Positions 1-7,780 are shown, counted from the stretch's first letter. The stretch is DNA of 22,395 nucleotides from Bacillota bacterium (GCA_023396045.1 JAEWXD010000023.1:1-22395), one strand, 5' to 3'. The notes: generated by a model from the letters alone, not told the origin. A program made the numbers and translations.

Positions 1-1164
1 GTCCACAAGTAAGGGAATTTGCACTAATACGCCTGTATTGGTATAAAGCTCTATGCTTTGGGCGGTATGAAACAGTGCCAAAGTATGTACATCTTGCAAG
101 GGCAAAGCTTGTATAGCTTCTGCTGTATCGCAAATAATAGTATTGGTTTGCTCTGCAAACTGCAAAGGCGCAATTTGCTTTTGCATAAGGCTTTTGTGCA
201 CCAGATGCCAAGCGTCTTCGTTATTGTTTTGTATAGTAGGGGTTTCTACTTCTATTGCTACTTTTGGCTCTGCCACTTTGCTTTTGCCGGCATAGGCACC
301 CCCTTCTTCAAACAGGGCTTTGATGAGTGCGCTGATACGGTTAAAACGATATTTTGCCAACATAGGCAAGCCACTTTGCATACCAAGTACATTGTTGCTA
401 TACAAGTCTATCTCCAACGGTGCATTGCACACAATGGTAGCAAGCTTTTTAGAGAACAATGCCAGTTGACTGTTTTCTCTTATTTTTTCACCCAGTTTAC
501 CCTTGATTTCCTCGCCATGCGCCAGCACTTGCTCTATGCTGCCATATTCATCCAATAATTTAAGGGCTGTTTTTTCGCCCACACCGGGTACACCGGGAAT
601 ATTGTCGCTCTTATCACCCATGAGGCCTTTGAGGTCTATCACTTGGGCAGGGTATACACCATAGCTGTCTTTTACACCTTGTGGGTCTAAGAGCAGGCTT
701 TCGCTCACACCTTTTTTGGTAATTAAAATGCTGATATGCTCTGTAGCAAGCTGCAAGGCATCTCTATCCCCTGTAAGAATAATGCTTTGCACTCCCTCTT
801 TTTCGGCAAGCTTTGCAGCGGTGCCCAAAAGATCGTCTGCTTCAAAACCGGGCTGTGAAATGGCGGGAATACCACAAGCTGCTAAGAATTCACGTATAAG
901 TGTAAACTGGCTACGCAAATCATCCGGCATAGGTGGACGGCCTGCTTTATATTCTGCATAATCTATATGGCGAAAGGTGGGTTTGCTTTCGTCAAACATA
1001 ACAAACACACTGCTTGGCTTGTGCTCACCTATGGCAGAAAGCAACATGCTGTAAAAACCATGTATGGCATTGAGTGCTACTCCATTGTAGCTTAGAGGCG
1101 GTATGGCAAAGAAAGCTCTGTATAAAAGGCTGCTTCCGTCTACCAACAAAATGGTATTATTCAT
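1..1164 (-). CDS. polA: DNA polymerase I, N-terminal part (partial)
   Basis: The first 388 codons of DNA polymerase I run off the left edge. The 5'-3' exonuclease (FEN-like) domain is complete and has its metal-binding acidic residues: D9 in LLVDGSS, E108/D110/D111 in FEADD, D133/D135 in TGDRD, and D184/D187 in MGDKSDNIPG, followed by a helix-hairpin-helix (VPGVGEKTA, about 192-200). This domain removes RNA primers and damaged 5' flaps. From about residue 300 the start of the 3'-5' exonuclease-like domain is visible; the stretch LALFHTAQ (362-369) has no D-x-E where proofreading enzymes carry the first metal ligands, so proofreading is probably absent, as in many Bacillota PolI proteins (inference; the domain is incomplete). 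The ATG at 1164 overlaps the end of the upstream penicillin-binding protein gene by 8 bases (ATGAATAA), so it is probably translationally coupled as the last visible gene of the division operon. Confidence 0.97.
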   Translation of the reverse strand, partial: MNNTILLVDGSSLLYRAFFAIPPLSYNGVALNAIHGFYSMLLSAIGEHKPSSVFVMFDESKPTFRHIDYAEYKAGRPPMPDDLRSQFTLIREFLAACGIPAISQPGFEADDLLGTAAKLAEKEGVQSIILTGDRDALQLATEHISILITKKGVSESLLLDPQGVKDSYGVYPAQVIDLKGLMGDKSDNIPGVPGVGEKTALKLLDEYGSIEQVLAHGEEIKGKLGEKIRENSQLALFSKKLATIVCNAPLEIDLYSNNVLGMQSGLPMLAKYRFNRISALIKALFEEGGAYAGKSKVAEPKVAIEVETPTIQNNNEDAWHLVHKSLMQKQIAPLQFAEQTNTIICDTAEAIQALPLQDVHTLALFHTAQSIELYTNTGVLVQIPLLVD

Positions 1165-2581
1165 AATGGCTCCTACTTAATTCTTGAAATATTGTATGGG
1201 CAAGGGGGGCCGCTACCCTACCACCTGTGCCACCGTTTTCTACAAACACGCACACAGCATAGGGTTTATCGGGGTTAGTAATAAAGCCGGTAAACCATGC
1301 ATGGGTTACGGGTTTACCGTTTTCCACGCTTTCGGCAGAACCTGTTTTACCAGCCACCTTGTAGCCGGAAATAGCCGCCCTTGTACCTGTGCCACGGCTT
1401 ACTACACCAAGCATAGCTGTTTGTAATTTCCGGGCAACATCCGGTGGTACTGCACTACGATATACCGTAGGCTCCATGGTAAAGCGAACCGTGCCGTTAT
1501 TGCTTTGCACTTTTTTGAGCAGCAAGGGTTCCATCATAACGCCATCGTTGGCAATGCCGGCGGCAACCATACACATGTGCATGGGAGTGGAAAGCAGCTT
1601 ACTTTGCCCTATACCACTGGTTGCTAGTTGAAAGGTGTTTTCTGCCAAAGGGAAGGAGCTGTTTTCTACCACAATATCGCCAAACAAAAAATTATCGTTA
1701 AAGCCAAATTGCTCGGCATAGTTTTTCATTTTTTGTGTGCCTAAGTTTACGCTGATTTGTGCAAACACATTGTTGCAACTCACTTCAAAAGCACGTTGCA
1801 AGGAAATGGTATCATGCACTGCACCACCATAATCTTTAATCGTAAGCTGGTCTGCCAAAAAGGCGCCATTGCAGATAAAGTCTTCTTCCCAAAGTTTTGG
1901 GTTATCTTGCAAAGCGGCAGCCATAGTGAGCATTTTAAAGGTAGAGCCCGGGGGTAACACACTTTGTGTGGCACGGTTAAAGAAAGGGTTACGCTCGTCT
2001 GTAAAGGCACTTTCCGGAATATGATGGGGGTCAAACACCGGCACACTCACCAGTGCCAACACTTCCCCTGTTTTATAGTTCATTACAACGGCCGCGCCAT
2101 TTTTGCCACGCAAGTTTGCATGATTTTGAAACTGTTCCACAATTTTGGTTTGCAAAGCGCTATCTATAGTGAGGGTAATATTATCCCCCACACGTTTTTG
2201 GCCACGTACAAAACTATACAGCAAATCGCCAAAACCGGCATCATAACCATAGAGATAACGAGCCTGGAATTTTTCTACACCGTTGGAAACTTGGTTTTGA
2301 GAATCCCCCAGCACATGCACAAGTGCACTTTGTTCAAGGATTGAGCCTGTGCTTTTGCGCTCGCCATTGCCATCGGTATAACGCAGCAATTTGCCGTTTA
2401 CATCATAAATTTTGCCCGGCAGCACTTTATCTTTATCTGCCAGCACACGCACATTTCTGCCATTGCCAAACCAACGCGTGCCATAAATTTTTACACTGTA
2501 AGATGCATAGAGTGCCAACACCACGAGCAAAAACAAGAGTAGGATACTTATGATTCTTACCCTGAAACGCAATTCTTTCAT
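1157..2581 (-). CDS. Penicillin-binding protein transpeptidase (PbpA-like, class B type)
   Basis: A 474-residue D,D-transpeptidase that cross-links peptidoglycan outside the membrane. An N-terminal membrane anchor (about 9-30) is followed by a short dimerisation-like region and the transpeptidase domain (about 160-470). All three active-site motifs are present: S213-T-F-K216 (nucleophile and base), S268-C-N270 and K412-T-G414. The length matches the short PbpA-type proteins of actinobacteria and clostridia, not the longer FtsI/SpoVD with PASTA domains. The start codon overlaps the stop of the SEDS gene as ATGA (4 bases), and the stop overlaps polA, so it is translated from one operon mRNA. 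The adjacent SEDS polymerase is its expected partner: SEDS polymerises glycan and this protein cross-links it. Whether the pair serves elongation, division or sporulation cannot be decided from the sequence. Confidence 0.96.
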   Translation of the reverse strand: MKELRFRVRIISILLLFLLVVLALYASYSVKIYGTRWFGNGRNVRVLADKDKVLPGKIYDVNGKLLRYTDGNGERKSTGSILEQSALVHVLGDSQNQVSNGVEKFQARYLYGYDAGFGDLLYSFVRGQKRVGDNITLTIDSALQTKIVEQFQNHANLRGKNGAAVVMNYKTGEVLALVSVPVFDPHHIPESAFTDERNPFFNRATQSVLPPGSTFKMLTMAAALQDNPKLWEEDFICNGAFLADQLTIKDYGGAVHDTISLQRAFEVSCNNVFAQISVNLGTQKMKNYAEQFGFNDNFLFGDIVVENSSFPLAENTFQLATSGIGQSKLLSTPMHMCMVAAGIANDGVMMEPLLLKKVQSNNGTVRFTMEPTVYRSAVPPDVARKLQTAMLGVVSRGTGTRAAISGYKVAGKTGSAESVENGKPVTHAWFTGFITNPDKPYAVCVFVENGGTGGRVAAPLAHTIFQELSRSHYE

Positions 2582-3852
2582 TGGCTTACTCCTTGATGGT
2601 CTAATTTAGTAAGCAGGGCATCGTCGTTGAGTTTATCTCGATTTACACAAGTAACACCCTGTAATAAACCGGCAATGCCCATGGATGCAAGCAAGGAAGA
2701 CCCCCCATAGCTTACAAACGGCATGGTTACACCGGTAAGAGGGATAAGCTTCATTACCCCCCCGATAATCACAAAGGTTTGAAAGCAAAGCAAAACTGTA
2801 CAGCCTATGGCAAGCAAAGCGTGAAACCTTGTTTGTGCACTGCGTGCAATAAAAGCACCGCGCAATGCCAGTAAAGCATACAGTGCCAGCACCAAGGCGG
2901 CAAAAAGTATACCAAACTGCTCTGCAATTACAGAAAAAATAAAATCGGTATAGTAGATGGGAATCACAGAAGGGTTGCCAAGCCCAAGCCCCATACCGAA
3001 TAAACCACCGGACGCAATGGCAACCAAGGATTGCACCAGCTGGTAACCTGCGTTTTCATAATCTACCCATGGGTTTTGCCAAATGCGCACACGCTTTTGT
3101 ATATGCGCAAAACGATAGTAGGCAAACACGGCAGAGCCTGCGCCTGCCAGCATACTTGCAAGTATAATGCGTAAACTGCCATTGGCTACAAAATACATAA
3201 GTATCACGGTGGTGTAGTAAAGCAGCACTGCGCCAAGGTCTTTTTGCAACATAAGTATGGCCATGGAAAGTGCTAAAAAAAGCATCCAAACCAAGTTTTT
3301 ACAGCGTGCCATGTAGTAGGCGCTGATGACAATAATACTAATTTTTACAAATTCGCTGGGTTGTATGGATACCCTTGCAATATGAATCCAGTTTTTTGCA
3401 CCATTGATTTCCCTGCCAAACAATATGGGCGCAAGCAAAAACGCAAGGCTGAATACCAGCACAGGGAAGGCAAACCAATCCCAATTTTGCACATAGCGCA
3501 CAAGCAATATGCAAAACAGCATAAACACTGTACCTAAACCATAATAAACCGCCTGGGTAATGCCCCGTTCTGCATTGGTACTATAAAGTATCAACACGCC
3601 CAAGGCGCACAAAAAGTTTACAATGGCAATCAGTAATCTATCCACCGGGAAAATTTTGGGAACTACATTAAGATTTACATACAGCAATAGCGGAATAACA
3701 AGCACGGGCAGTATGCGTTGGTAGCTCCAATTTTGCACAGGCTGTAATGCCACAAGCAAAAAACCGGTAATAAAAAACAATATAATGGCAGCATTAAGCC
3801 TACGCACACCACTTTCTAAACTGCGTTTGATTTTTGGGTTACTAATTTCCAT
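2578..3852 (-). CDS. FtsW/RodA/SpoVE-family (SEDS) peptidoglycan glycosyltransferase
   Basis: A polytopic membrane protein of 424 residues with about ten hydrophobic segments. SEDS signatures are clear: QPSEFVKI in the middle of the protein, then GGLFGMGLGLG, YTDFIFSVIAEQFG (the family usually has EE where this has EQ), and PFVSYGGSSLL near the C-terminus. SEDS proteins polymerise lipid II into glycan strands with a cognate class B PBP, encoded immediately downstream here. I start at MEISNPK (ATG at 3852) because GAGGAGG lies six bases upstream. A frame extended to 3921 would add 23 basic residues that are read inside the preceding FHA gene in another frame. The gene overlaps the FHA gene by 11 bases and the PBP gene by 4, which indicates tight coupling. 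FtsW, RodA and SpoVE cannot be told apart by eye. Confidence 0.95.
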   Translation of the reverse strand: MEISNPKIKRSLESGVRRLNAAIILFFITGFLLVALQPVQNWSYQRILPVLVIPLLLYVNLNVVPKIFPVDRLLIAIVNFLCALGVLILYSTNAERGITQAVYYGLGTVFMLFCILLVRYVQNWDWFAFPVLVFSLAFLLAPILFGREINGAKNWIHIARVSIQPSEFVKISIIVISAYYMARCKNLVWMLFLALSMAILMLQKDLGAVLLYYTTVILMYFVANGSLRIILASMLAGAGSAVFAYYRFAHIQKRVRIWQNPWVDYENAGYQLVQSLVAIASGGLFGMGLGLGNPSVIPIYYTDFIFSVIAEQFGILFAALVLALYALLALRGAFIARSAQTRFHALLAIGCTVLLCFQTFVIIGGVMKLIPLTGVTMPFVSYGGSSLLASMGIAGLLQGVTCVNRDKLNDDALLTKLDHQGVSQ

Positions 3853-4477
3853 ATTCGCCCTCCTCAAACTGGCTTTGGTAAGGCAATGCTTTTGGGTCTT
3901 GTTGTAAAACAACTTGCGCATTTAAACCGGCATAAGAATTGCCTGCTACAAAAGTTTGTATTGCCTGTTGTTCTACAAATTGCATATCTTCATTGCTTAA
4001 AGTAGGTATGCCATAACCTGTGTAAAAATAAAATTTAAGTAAAATATCCTCTACTTGCAAAACAGAGCCATTTACCACATAGGCAGCATTGCTCTTTTTA
4101 TCAACCACAAAATTATTAAGTGCTACATAATTATTCTGCAATAAGGATATATATAGGCCTTTGCCTTCATCCAAGCGGAAGTAGAGACTTCTTTTTTTGA
4201 TTTTTTCGCTGGGCAAACAAATGTCGCACACTTTATGTTTGCCCAGTATGCCCTCTCGCAACACTTCAATTTTGGTAGCTTGTGGTAAGGCTTCATTGCC
4301 AAATATTACCACGGCTTCCCCCACAACACCGGCACTGGGCACGGATTTTTGGTAGCGTTTCCACGCACGTACATCTCGCCTAAGCCACACAAAACCACGC
4401 AATACAATAACAAATAACAAAAACACAAACCAATATCTTGCAGCCAAGGACAGTATTTGATAAATTTCCCGGTTCAT
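3842..4477 (-). CDS. Membrane-anchored FHA-like domain protein
   Basis: A 211-residue protein: one N-terminal membrane segment (about 12-28), a basic linker, then a beta-rich domain (about 60-155). The domain reads like a forkhead-associated fold: a strand resembling IEVLREGILGK in the GR-loop position, KKRSLYFRL where SRxH is expected, and a later VNGSVLQVEDILLKF strand pair like the end of FHA domains. Canonical FHA domains bind phosphothreonine, but the usual Arg of GR, the Ser of SRxH and the NG pair are not clearly conserved, so phosphopeptide binding is uncertain. FHA proteins precede SEDS and PBP genes in actinobacterial and clostridial division clusters, which supports the call; no kinase or phosphatase gene is in view. 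The ATG at 4477 has AAAAGGAGT upstream. It is the first gene of the operon. Confidence 0.7.
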   Translation of the reverse strand: MNREIYQILSLAARYWFVFLLFVIVLRGFVWLRRDVRAWKRYQKSVPSAGVVGEAVVIFGNEALPQATKIEVLREGILGKHKVCDICLPSEKIKKRSLYFRLDEGKGLYISLLQNNYVALNNFVVDKKSNAAYVVNGSVLQVEDILLKFYFYTGYGIPTLSNEDMQFVEQQAIQTFVAGNSYAGLNAQVVLQQDPKALPYQSQFEEGEYGN

Positions 4478-4488
4478 GTGGACTCCTT

Positions 4489-4516
4489 TTAAAAAAAGCA
4501 GGCAATATGCCTGCTT
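4489..4516 (-). terminator. Rho-independent terminator or leader hairpin
   Basis: Read on the minus strand, a 7-bp perfect stem (AGCAGGC / GCCTGCT, loop ATATT) is followed directly by seven T. It lies 65 bases past the stop of the secreted-protein gene and only about 12 bases before the start codon of the FHA gene. It can end transcription of the secreted-protein gene, but a good promoter lies upstream of it (-10 at 4549-4554), so division-operon transcripts would also pass through it. Confidence 0.8.
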
Positions 4517-4548
4517 CTATGTATAATATAAAATAATAGGCATTTTAT

Positions 4549-4577
4549 ATTATAAACATTTCTATGCTATTGTACAA
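4549..4577 (-). promoter_or_regulatory. Candidate sigma-A promoter for the FHA-ftsW/rodA-pbp-polA operon
   Basis: On the minus strand, TTGTAC (4577-4572) and a perfect TATAAT (4554-4549) are separated by exactly 17 bases. It lies just beyond the stop of the secreted-protein gene and points at the division operon. The predicted start near 4542 puts the hairpin at 4489-4516 into the leader RNA. Confidence 0.55.
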
Positions 4578-4580
4578 CTA

Positions 4581-5978
4581 TTACTCAACCGTGCCACCCA
4601 TAATGAGCTTTACAATAGATTCCGGCAAATTGCCCAAAGCTTTAAAAATTAAACTTTGCGCCGGTGTAGCAATTCTTTCGGTGATTTCTTGCACTGTTTT
4701 TTCGTTTAATTCGTTTACATCATAAGCTTTTAGATCTGCCACACTTGGAATTTCTTTGGCATCTACATAGCTTTCTGTAATTTTTACTGCACCTACGTGC
4801 AGGGTATTGCCTTGCATACTGCCGCTTAAATCATATGTACTGGTTAAAGTATTATCTGCCAATTCTTTAGCAATACCTGCTGTAATTTCAACTTTATTAT
4901 CTGTATCTTTGGCGTTTTGCAAAGCAATAGCTACTTTGCCTTCCGCCTTGTTTTCTTTCCACTCTAAATTGCCTTGGGTAGTAATATCTACAGGGTTGCC
5001 CTCTGCAGTAATATTACCTTTGCCTTCTAAGGTAAAGCCGTTGGCTGCTTCTGCCAAAACGCCTTCGTAATCTGCACCATTTTCATCGTCTGCTTTTACA
5101 GAAAGTTTTACATTGTGGTTTACAGCTTCTGCTGTTTTACGAGCATAATGGAATACAACGTCTACCGTTTTATTTTTAGCAAGCGCGTTTTCTGTTTCTT
5201 CCTTTTCTTTTTCGCCTGCTTCAGCCAAAATTTTATTCATTTTTTCTTGGTCGGCAGTGGTTTTCATATTCATATCCATAGCAACAACGGTACCGTCCTC
5301 TTGGGCATGAATAACTTGGGTCATAGCAATCGTTAAAGCGCCTTCTTTATAAAGCTTAATCGCTTGTTCCTTTGCTTCTTGAGGCATGCTCTCTGCACCA
5401 GCTTCAATAAAAGCAACTACGTCATCGTTTTCCATAGTGATGGAAACACGTTTTGCAGCTTGGTCAAAAGCATCATTTGCTTCTGTAACATCTTCAATAA
5501 CAGCTTTTTTAAGCAAGTTTGCAACGGCTTCGTCTAATTTGGCATTGCCTGTGCTTGGTGGGTTGAGCGTGGATTCCCAATTTAACTTTGCTCCTTGACT
5601 TTGCATGTACATTGCGGGTACTTTCACGGCAAAGTTATCTAATTCCGGCACTGCAAAAACCACATTGCCTTCCTTATCTTTACCGCTTACAATGTTAAGC
5701 AAAGCCTCATTTTTAAGCAAAACGCTGAATTGGTTTTCGCCTTCGCCTTTGTAATAGTTTTCAAAGGCCAATACTTTAGCAAGGTCGCCAATAACGTCTT
5801 CTTCCAGGCCCGCCATCACAGACAAAACAGGATCCGGCACGAATTCTACACGATGCAGCACCGTTTTGCCTGCCTCTTTTTGCGCGTTTCTGAAATCATT
5901 TTCTACACCAGCCATAGCGCTGAGTGGTAATAATACTGCAAGCACCAGGGCAAATAGTTTAAACATTGTTTTTTTCAT
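4581..5978 (-). CDS. Secreted protein of unknown family
   Basis: I do not recognise this 465-residue protein. It has a classical signal peptide (MKKTMFKLF..., hydrophobic core to about residue 20, likely cleavage after SAMA) and no lipobox cysteine, so it should be released or loosely attached to the cell surface. The mature chain is acidic, rich in Ala, Glu, Lys and Asn, apparently Cys-free and Trp-poor. The middle and C-terminal parts alternate short polar strands (for example NLEWKENKAEGKVAIAL), like a large beta-sheet or lipid-binding fold; the end looks like an amphipathic helix. The ATG at 5978 is preferred because GAAAGGAG sits nine bases upstream; an in-frame extension to 6053 would read through the promoter. 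It is monocistronic, with its own strong promoter and a terminator, which suggests an abundant product. Confidence 0.9.
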   Translation of the reverse strand: MKKTMFKLFALVLAVLLPLSAMAGVENDFRNAQKEAGKTVLHRVEFVPDPVLSVMAGLEEDVIGDLAKVLAFENYYKGEGENQFSVLLKNEALLNIVSGKDKEGNVVFAVPELDNFAVKVPAMYMQSQGAKLNWESTLNPPSTGNAKLDEAVANLLKKAVIEDVTEANDAFDQAAKRVSITMENDDVVAFIEAGAESMPQEAKEQAIKLYKEGALTIAMTQVIHAQEDGTVVAMDMNMKTTADQEKMNKILAEAGEKEKEETENALAKNKTVDVVFHYARKTAEAVNHNVKLSVKADDENGADYEGVLAEAANGFTLEGKGNITAEGNPVDITTQGNLEWKENKAEGKVAIALQNAKDTDNKVEITAGIAKELADNTLTSTYDLSGSMQGNTLHVGAVKITESYVDAKEIPSVADLKAYDVNELNEKTVQEITERIATPAQSLIFKALGNLPESIVKLIMGGTVE

Positions 5979-6014
5979 ATTGTACACTCCTTTCAATGAA
6001 GAGAAATTATTTAT

Positions 6015-6043
6015 AGTATATGTAATTCTGTGCTTTTTGTCAA
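6015..6043 (-). promoter_or_regulatory. Strong sigma-A promoter of the secreted-protein gene
   Basis: On the minus strand, a perfect -35 TTGACA (6043-6038), a 17-base spacer and -10 TATACT (6020-6015) lie about 37 bases before the chosen start codon. This is one of the closest matches to consensus in the window. Confidence 0.8.
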
Positions 6044-6148
6044 TAAACAGCACAATAAATTACCGCTTTTACTTAAACATATTCCATACTTTATGTTAAA
6101 AAATACTTGTTTTTCTGTGTTTTCGTTTTATTTTTTAGTAATGTAACA

Positions 6149-6180
6149 AAATACAAACAGGGGTTGCCCTGTTTGTATTT
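6149..6180 (-). terminator. Long hairpin terminator after the threonine aldolase operon
   Basis: A perfect 14-bp inverted repeat (AAATACAAACAGGG / CCCTGTTTGTATTT) surrounds a 4-base loop. On the minus strand it follows the VOC remnant by 11 bases and ends in a T-rich arm and tail. It lies between two genes of the same direction, so it mainly insulates the aldolase transcript from the secreted-protein gene. Confidence 0.75.
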
Positions 6181-6191
6181 GCCAATATTTG

Positions 6192-6281
6192 TTATGGTAT
6201 TGCCGCACGAAAAATGTATTCTTTGTATACTGCTTTGCCCTCCATATCTTGCACATACATAGCAATATGTTCAATATACAT
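6192..6281 (-). pseudogene. Truncated glyoxalase/VOC-family gene (29 codons)
   Basis: A short frame with a good ribosome binding site (AGGAGA eight bases before ATG) starts 17 bases beyond the threonine aldolase stop. It begins MYIEHIAMYVQDMEG, which matches the first beta strand and turn of vicinal-oxygen-chelate (glyoxalase I/bleomycin-resistance) proteins, including the metal-binding His in the EHIA motif. It stops after 29 residues with KEYIFRAAIP, whereas family members have about 120-130. The rest of the gene is absent; the terminator follows at once. I read this as a gene cut by an internal deletion while its start, RBS and terminator were kept. The family assignment rests on about 15 residues and is from memory of the family. 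Confidence 0.55.
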
Positions 6282-6298
6282 AGGCAAAATCTCCTAAT

Positions 6299-7342
6299 TT
6301 ATAATTGCGCAATTACTTGCAAAAGGGTATCTATCTCTGCCTGTGTGTTTTGGTGAGATGTAACAAAACGCACTTCTTGCATTTGGTTTGGCAGTTTGGC
6401 AATGGGCATGCATTTACAATGTTCGCTCAGTACTGCTATATGCGCTTGTGGCAATATGGCAAATACTTGGTTAGAGTCGTTGATGGCAGTAAGTTCATAA
6501 CCTTTATTTTGCAAAGCAATGGCAATTTGTTTAGCCAGTGCATTGTTATGCGCACCAATTTCTTGGTACAGATCGTTTTGCAACAGGGCTTCAAATTGGG
6601 CAGCAATCACATAGCCTTTGGCCATGAGTGCACCGCTTTGTTTTATAACGTGCTTTAAGCCTTGGTTTAAGGCAGGGTTGCAGATAACCAAGGCTTCGCC
6701 AAAGAGTGCACCACACTTTGTACCACCAATGTAAAATGCATCACAAGTTTGCGCCAAGGTTTGCCACATGCTTTTTCCATAGTGCGCTATGGCACTGGCA
6801 AGCCTTGCACCATCGCAATAAAGCAGCAAGCCATGGGCATCACACAAGGCACGCAAATTCTTGAGCTCTTGCTCGCTATACATGGTGCCTGTTTCGGTAG
6901 GCTGAGAAATGTAAAGCATGCCGGGCTTTACCACATGTTCGTTAGCGGGGTCGTAAAGTTCCCCTTGCAAAAACGTTTGCAAGCTTTGCATATCTACCTT
7001 GCCTGCCATAGCACCCTGCCCACCGGGTACACAAAGCACCTTATGACCGTCTGACTCTATGGCACCGGTTTCATGAGTAGCAATATGCCCTTCCTTGGTA
7101 GAAAGTACGCCCTCGTAAACACGCAAACAAGAACGAATAAAGGTACGATTTACCTGTGTGCCCCCTGCTAAGAAATACGCTTGCAGGTCTTGCTTTTGGC
7201 AAAGATCTCGTATGATTTGCTGTGCGTTTTGGGAGTGCACATCATAGCCATAGGTGGCATGGTTTTGGGTATTGGCACAAAGTAGCGCTTCCATTACCTT
7301 GCTATGAGCGCCGTTATTATAATCACATTCTAAAAAAATCAT
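6299..7342 (-). CDS. Low-specificity L-threonine aldolase-family PLP enzyme
   Basis: A 347-residue fold-type I PLP enzyme of the beta-eliminating lyase/threonine aldolase family, cytosolic, expected to cleave L-threonine or L-allo-threonine to glycine and acetaldehyde. Visible motifs: YGYD near residue 31, the cofactor-phosphate region AGGTQVN (59-65), the ring-stacking ATHETGAIE (His90), the pyridine-binding CDGAR (Asp177, Arg180) and the Schiff-base lysine in GGTKCGA (Lys209). Length is normal for the family. The ATG at 7342 has GAGGGG seven bases upstream and begins MIFLECDYNNGAH, matching the usual N-terminus with the NDY/GAH motif. It is the first gene of a short operon whose second gene, a VOC protein, is now only a fragment. 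The true substrate could be another beta-hydroxy amino acid. Confidence 0.9.
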   Translation of the reverse strand: MIFLECDYNNGAHSKVMEALLCANTQNHATYGYDVHSQNAQQIIRDLCQKQDLQAYFLAGGTQVNRTFIRSCLRVYEGVLSTKEGHIATHETGAIESDGHKVLCVPGGQGAMAGKVDMQSLQTFLQGELYDPANEHVVKPGMLYISQPTETGTMYSEQELKNLRALCDAHGLLLYCDGARLASAIAHYGKSMWQTLAQTCDAFYIGGTKCGALFGEALVICNPALNQGLKHVIKQSGALMAKGYVIAAQFEALLQNDLYQEIGAHNNALAKQIAIALQNKGYELTAINDSNQVFAILPQAHIAVLSEHCKCMPIAKLPNQMQEVRFVTSHQNTQAEIDTLLQVIAQL

Positions 7343-7365
7343 AAATACCCCTCGTTTCTGCTTTT

Positions 7366-7374
7366 AGTATAGCA
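7366..7374 (-). promoter_or_regulatory. Extended -10 promoter of the threonine aldolase gene
   Basis: On the minus strand TGCTATACT forms an extended -10 (TG one base before TATACT), about 24 bases before the start codon. The -35 region is poor, as expected when an extended -10 compensates. Confidence 0.5.
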
Positions 7375-7671
7375 TACTTCAAAAACAGATAAAACCCGCC
7401 AATATAATGTCTTCACACTTCAACGCAAAAGGAAGCGTTCCGGCAATTTAAAAATCAAAGTATCGGCGTTGTTCTGCAATGGTAACAACAAATGCAGATA
7501 CCCTTACAATTTATTTTTATATTCTTTTGCACGGTTTGCCTCTTTAATAAACAACAAGCTTCCATAACAAAGTTTTCTCTACCAACGAAAAATATCATTT
7601 ATTATTTTACAGTTTGCCATACAACTGCAAAAAAGCCGTCTGCCCATCAACTGAAGCAATATTATAAGCAC

Positions 7672-7693
7672 AAAAAAAGCACACATTGTGTGC
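7672..7693 (-). terminator. Terminator of the tRNA-fMet/tRNA-Met operon
   Basis: On the minus strand GCACAC-AAT-GTGTGC is followed by seven T, starting seven bases past the encoded CCA end of tRNA-Met. Confidence 0.85.
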
Positions 7694-7699
7694 AGAAAA

Positions 7700-7776
7700 T
7701 GGTGGCGGCAATAAGATTCGAACTTATGACCCTCCGGGTATGAACCGAATGCTCTAGCCAGCTGAGCTATGCCGCC
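7700..7776 (-). tRNA. tRNA-Met (CAT), elongator
   Basis: 77 nt with encoded CCA. The acceptor stem GGCGGCA/TGCCGCC is fully paired, the D arm is AGCTCAGCTGGCTAGAGC, the anticodon loop is TTCATAC (CAT) and the T loop is TTCGAAT. The paired first position and the close resemblance to Bacillota elongator tRNA-Met distinguish it from the initiator just upstream; tRNA-Ile2 (lysidine-modified CAT) is less likely from the overall sequence. It is transcribed as the second gene of a two-tRNA unit, four bases after tRNA-fMet. Confidence 0.93.
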
Positions 7777-7780
7777 AAAA

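Larger units (their letters stand above)
7343..7699. other. Non-coding interval between the aldolase and tRNA genes
   Basis: Apart from the aldolase promoter at its left end and the tRNA terminator at its right end, I see no gene here. The plus-strand frame that enters tRNA-Met at the right side lacks a ribosome binding site, has an unremarkable AT-rich composition and reads through the complement of the tRNA, so it is not a credible gene. Confidence 0.6.

Noticed and set aside
58..558. 166-codon plus-strand frame opposite polA
   Set aside because: The minus strand reads continuously as the PolI 5'-nuclease domain with all active-site motifs, so this is its shadow.
7492..7743. 83-codon plus-strand frame ending in VAAIRFELMTLRV
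   Set aside because: It runs through the complement of tRNA-Met; this C-terminal string is a well-known false translation of tRNA genes, and there is no ribosome binding site.
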